Source: an uncultured Clostridia bacterium (GTDB lineage Bacteria > Bacillota > Clostridia > Christensenellales > Borkfalkiaceae). Taken from it: 5,184 nt of DNA. The notes beneath the pieces were generated by a model that did not search any database, was not told where the DNA came from, and saw nothing but the letters and a program-made list of their open reading frames with translations. Location: assembly GCA_937920115.1 (NCBI GenBank), contig CALGVF010000176.1:1-5184 (forward strand), written 5' to 3'. The position numbers were made by a program, and so were the translations under genes. The number at the start of each line of letters is the position of its first letter. Position 1 is the first letter of the stretch. Positions 4,701-5,184 of the stretch are shown here, piece after piece.

Positions 4701-4889
4701 TTACGCATTTCGTGGGGAATCTCTCGATTTATGCTTTCGACGATTTTTGAAATGTTCGTACATTTTATTGCCTAACAGCGAAACAAATAAATCTATATCT
4801 TTTTTTGGTATTTTTGAGAAATCCGGTTCTGTGTTTTCGATATAGATACGTTTTTTCGTTGGGTTATCGTTCAATACGATTTCTTTCAT
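4701..4889 (-). CDS. 62-aa hypothetical protein
   Basis: Small soluble protein, no family recognised. The N-terminal half is strand-like (MKEIVLNDNPTKKRIYI), the middle is PDFSKIPKKDIDLFVSLLGN with a predicted amphipathic helix running on through KMYEHFKNRRKHK, and the tail is strongly basic. The helix plus basic tail would suit DNA or RNA binding. The start at 4889 has a near-perfect AAGGAGGT eight bases upstream. It is the only gene directly behind promoter module PB, with a leader of about 25 nt, so it is probably the main target of that promoter. No obvious terminator separates it from the LexA-like gene 145 bp downstream, so read-through is possible. Confidence 0.7.
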   Translation of the reverse strand: MKEIVLNDNPTKKRIYIENTEPDFSKIPKKDIDLFVSLLGNKMYEHFKNRRKHKSRDSPRNA

Positions 4890-4920
4890 CCGACGTTACC
4901 TCCTTTTGTTTTCTGCCACC

Positions 4921-4985
4921 ACTATACACCGTGTTTCTTTGAAAAACCAGAACATCGGCGTGAGCAAAAAGGACTTCTTTGTAAC
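4921..4985 (-). promoter_or_regulatory. Promoter module PB (conserved block plus -10)
   Basis: Second copy of the module at 2641-2705. A -10-like TATAGT (4921-4926, minus strand) lies at the same distance from the 44-bp block (4942-4985), which matches the first copy at 40 of 44 positions. The -35 region is poor here too. A short leader leads straight to the AAGGAGGT and ATG of the 62-aa gene. Confidence 0.6.
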
Positions 4986-5074
4986 GGGAACGCGAGATAA
5001 AAGCAACTCGACGGCAACCTGAAACAAACACGAACGTAACCCGATTGTGATATCGATGTAACCATTATCGAAAC
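4981..5074 (-). repeat. Array B: 11-bp-phased G(N)AAC repeats
   Basis: On the plus strand GTAAC occurs at 4981, 5036 and 5058, GCAAC at 5003 and 5014, and CAAAC at 5025; a degenerate GTGAT is at 5047, and only the 4992 slot is empty. All lie at multiples of 11 bp. GAAAC follows at 5070, one base out of phase. Most units carry GA at positions 8-9, giving a rough consensus GYAACNNGANN. As in array A, the first motif is 55 bp from the -10 hexamer. The array sits upstream of PB, the usual place for an activator, though a repressor or replication/partition protein could also use it. Confidence 0.65.
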
Positions 5075-5146
5075 GAGAAGATTTGCCGTTTGTTTTCTTG
5101 GATAACTATATGACTTACACTTTTTCTTTCTCTTTTTTGTAGTTGG

Positions 5147-5174
5147 ATCGTATCAGAAAAGCACTTGCTGTCAA
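5147..5174 (-). promoter_or_regulatory. Sigma-A-type promoter at the window edge
   Basis: On the minus strand TTGACA (5174-5169) is followed after 16 bases by TACGAT (5152-5147). The -35 is perfect and the -10 matches at four of six positions. It would transcribe through array B towards the 62-aa gene, giving a long leader of about 250 nt. No gene with a ribosome binding site lies between it and PB. Confidence 0.5.
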
Positions 5175-5184
5175 GGGAAAAAAT

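Noticed and set aside
4922..5065. Minus-strand 47-codon frame through array B and the conserved block
   Set aside because: There is no ribosome binding site, the composition is rich in Ser, Cys and Arg, and it ends inside the -10 hexamer. The counterpart region at copy A does not keep the frame open from an ATG, so the repeat is better explained as regulatory DNA.

Overview
The window is a moderately AT-rich bacterial segment. Strong AGGAG/AAGGAGG ribosome binding sites, a textbook sigma-A promoter, 'LVAC/FASC' lipoproteins and a LexA-type repressor point to a Gram-positive Bacillota/Clostridia genome, probably an uncultured gut lineage. This is inferred from style, not from a marker gene. 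All genes I can support lie on the minus strand, so transcription runs from high to low coordinates. Short unrecognised genes, a sigma-like HTH protein, a zinc-ribbon protein and a LexA-like repressor suggest an accessory or mobile region, but no integrase, replicase, transposase or structural phage gene is visible.

Layout in the direction of transcription. (1) 5184-4701: a TTGACA promoter at the window edge, then an array of 11-bp-phased G(N)AAC repeats (array B), a conserved promoter module (PB) and a 62-aa hypothetical gene. (2) 4640-3951: a consensus sigma-A promoter with a candidate operator, driving a LexA-family self-cleaving repressor. (3) 3950-3600: a weak terminator, then a 65-aa zinc-ribbon protein. 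(4) 3600-2788: an untranslated stretch with a long terminator hairpin and a hairpin that can hide the next ribosome binding site, then a two-gene unit (sigma-70-region-4-like HTH protein and 82-aa unknown) closed by a strong terminator. (5) 2780-1: a second phased array (array A) with a second copy of the promoter module (PA), a leader of about 210 nt, a 217-aa two-module protein, a 368-aa Ig-like lipoprotein, a 60-aa single-span membrane protein, and a second lipoprotein paralogous to the first that runs off the left edge.

The most striking finding is in the two intergenic regions 2641-2771 and 4921-5074. Each has a near-identical 44-bp block (40/44) placed at the same distance from a TATA-like -10 hexamer. 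Upstream of each block, G(N)AAC motifs recur at exact multiples of 11 bp over roughly 70-90 bp. The block is shared, but the arrays differ in sequence while keeping the phase, as expected for a protein that assembles on one face of the helix. The two units may therefore form a regulon under one DNA-binding factor. That factor is not identifiable here; the LexA-like and HTH proteins are only candidates.

The right-hand genes look regulatory and the left-hand genes look like cell-surface products, so the segment may be a small control module next to a lipoprotein operon. This link is inference.
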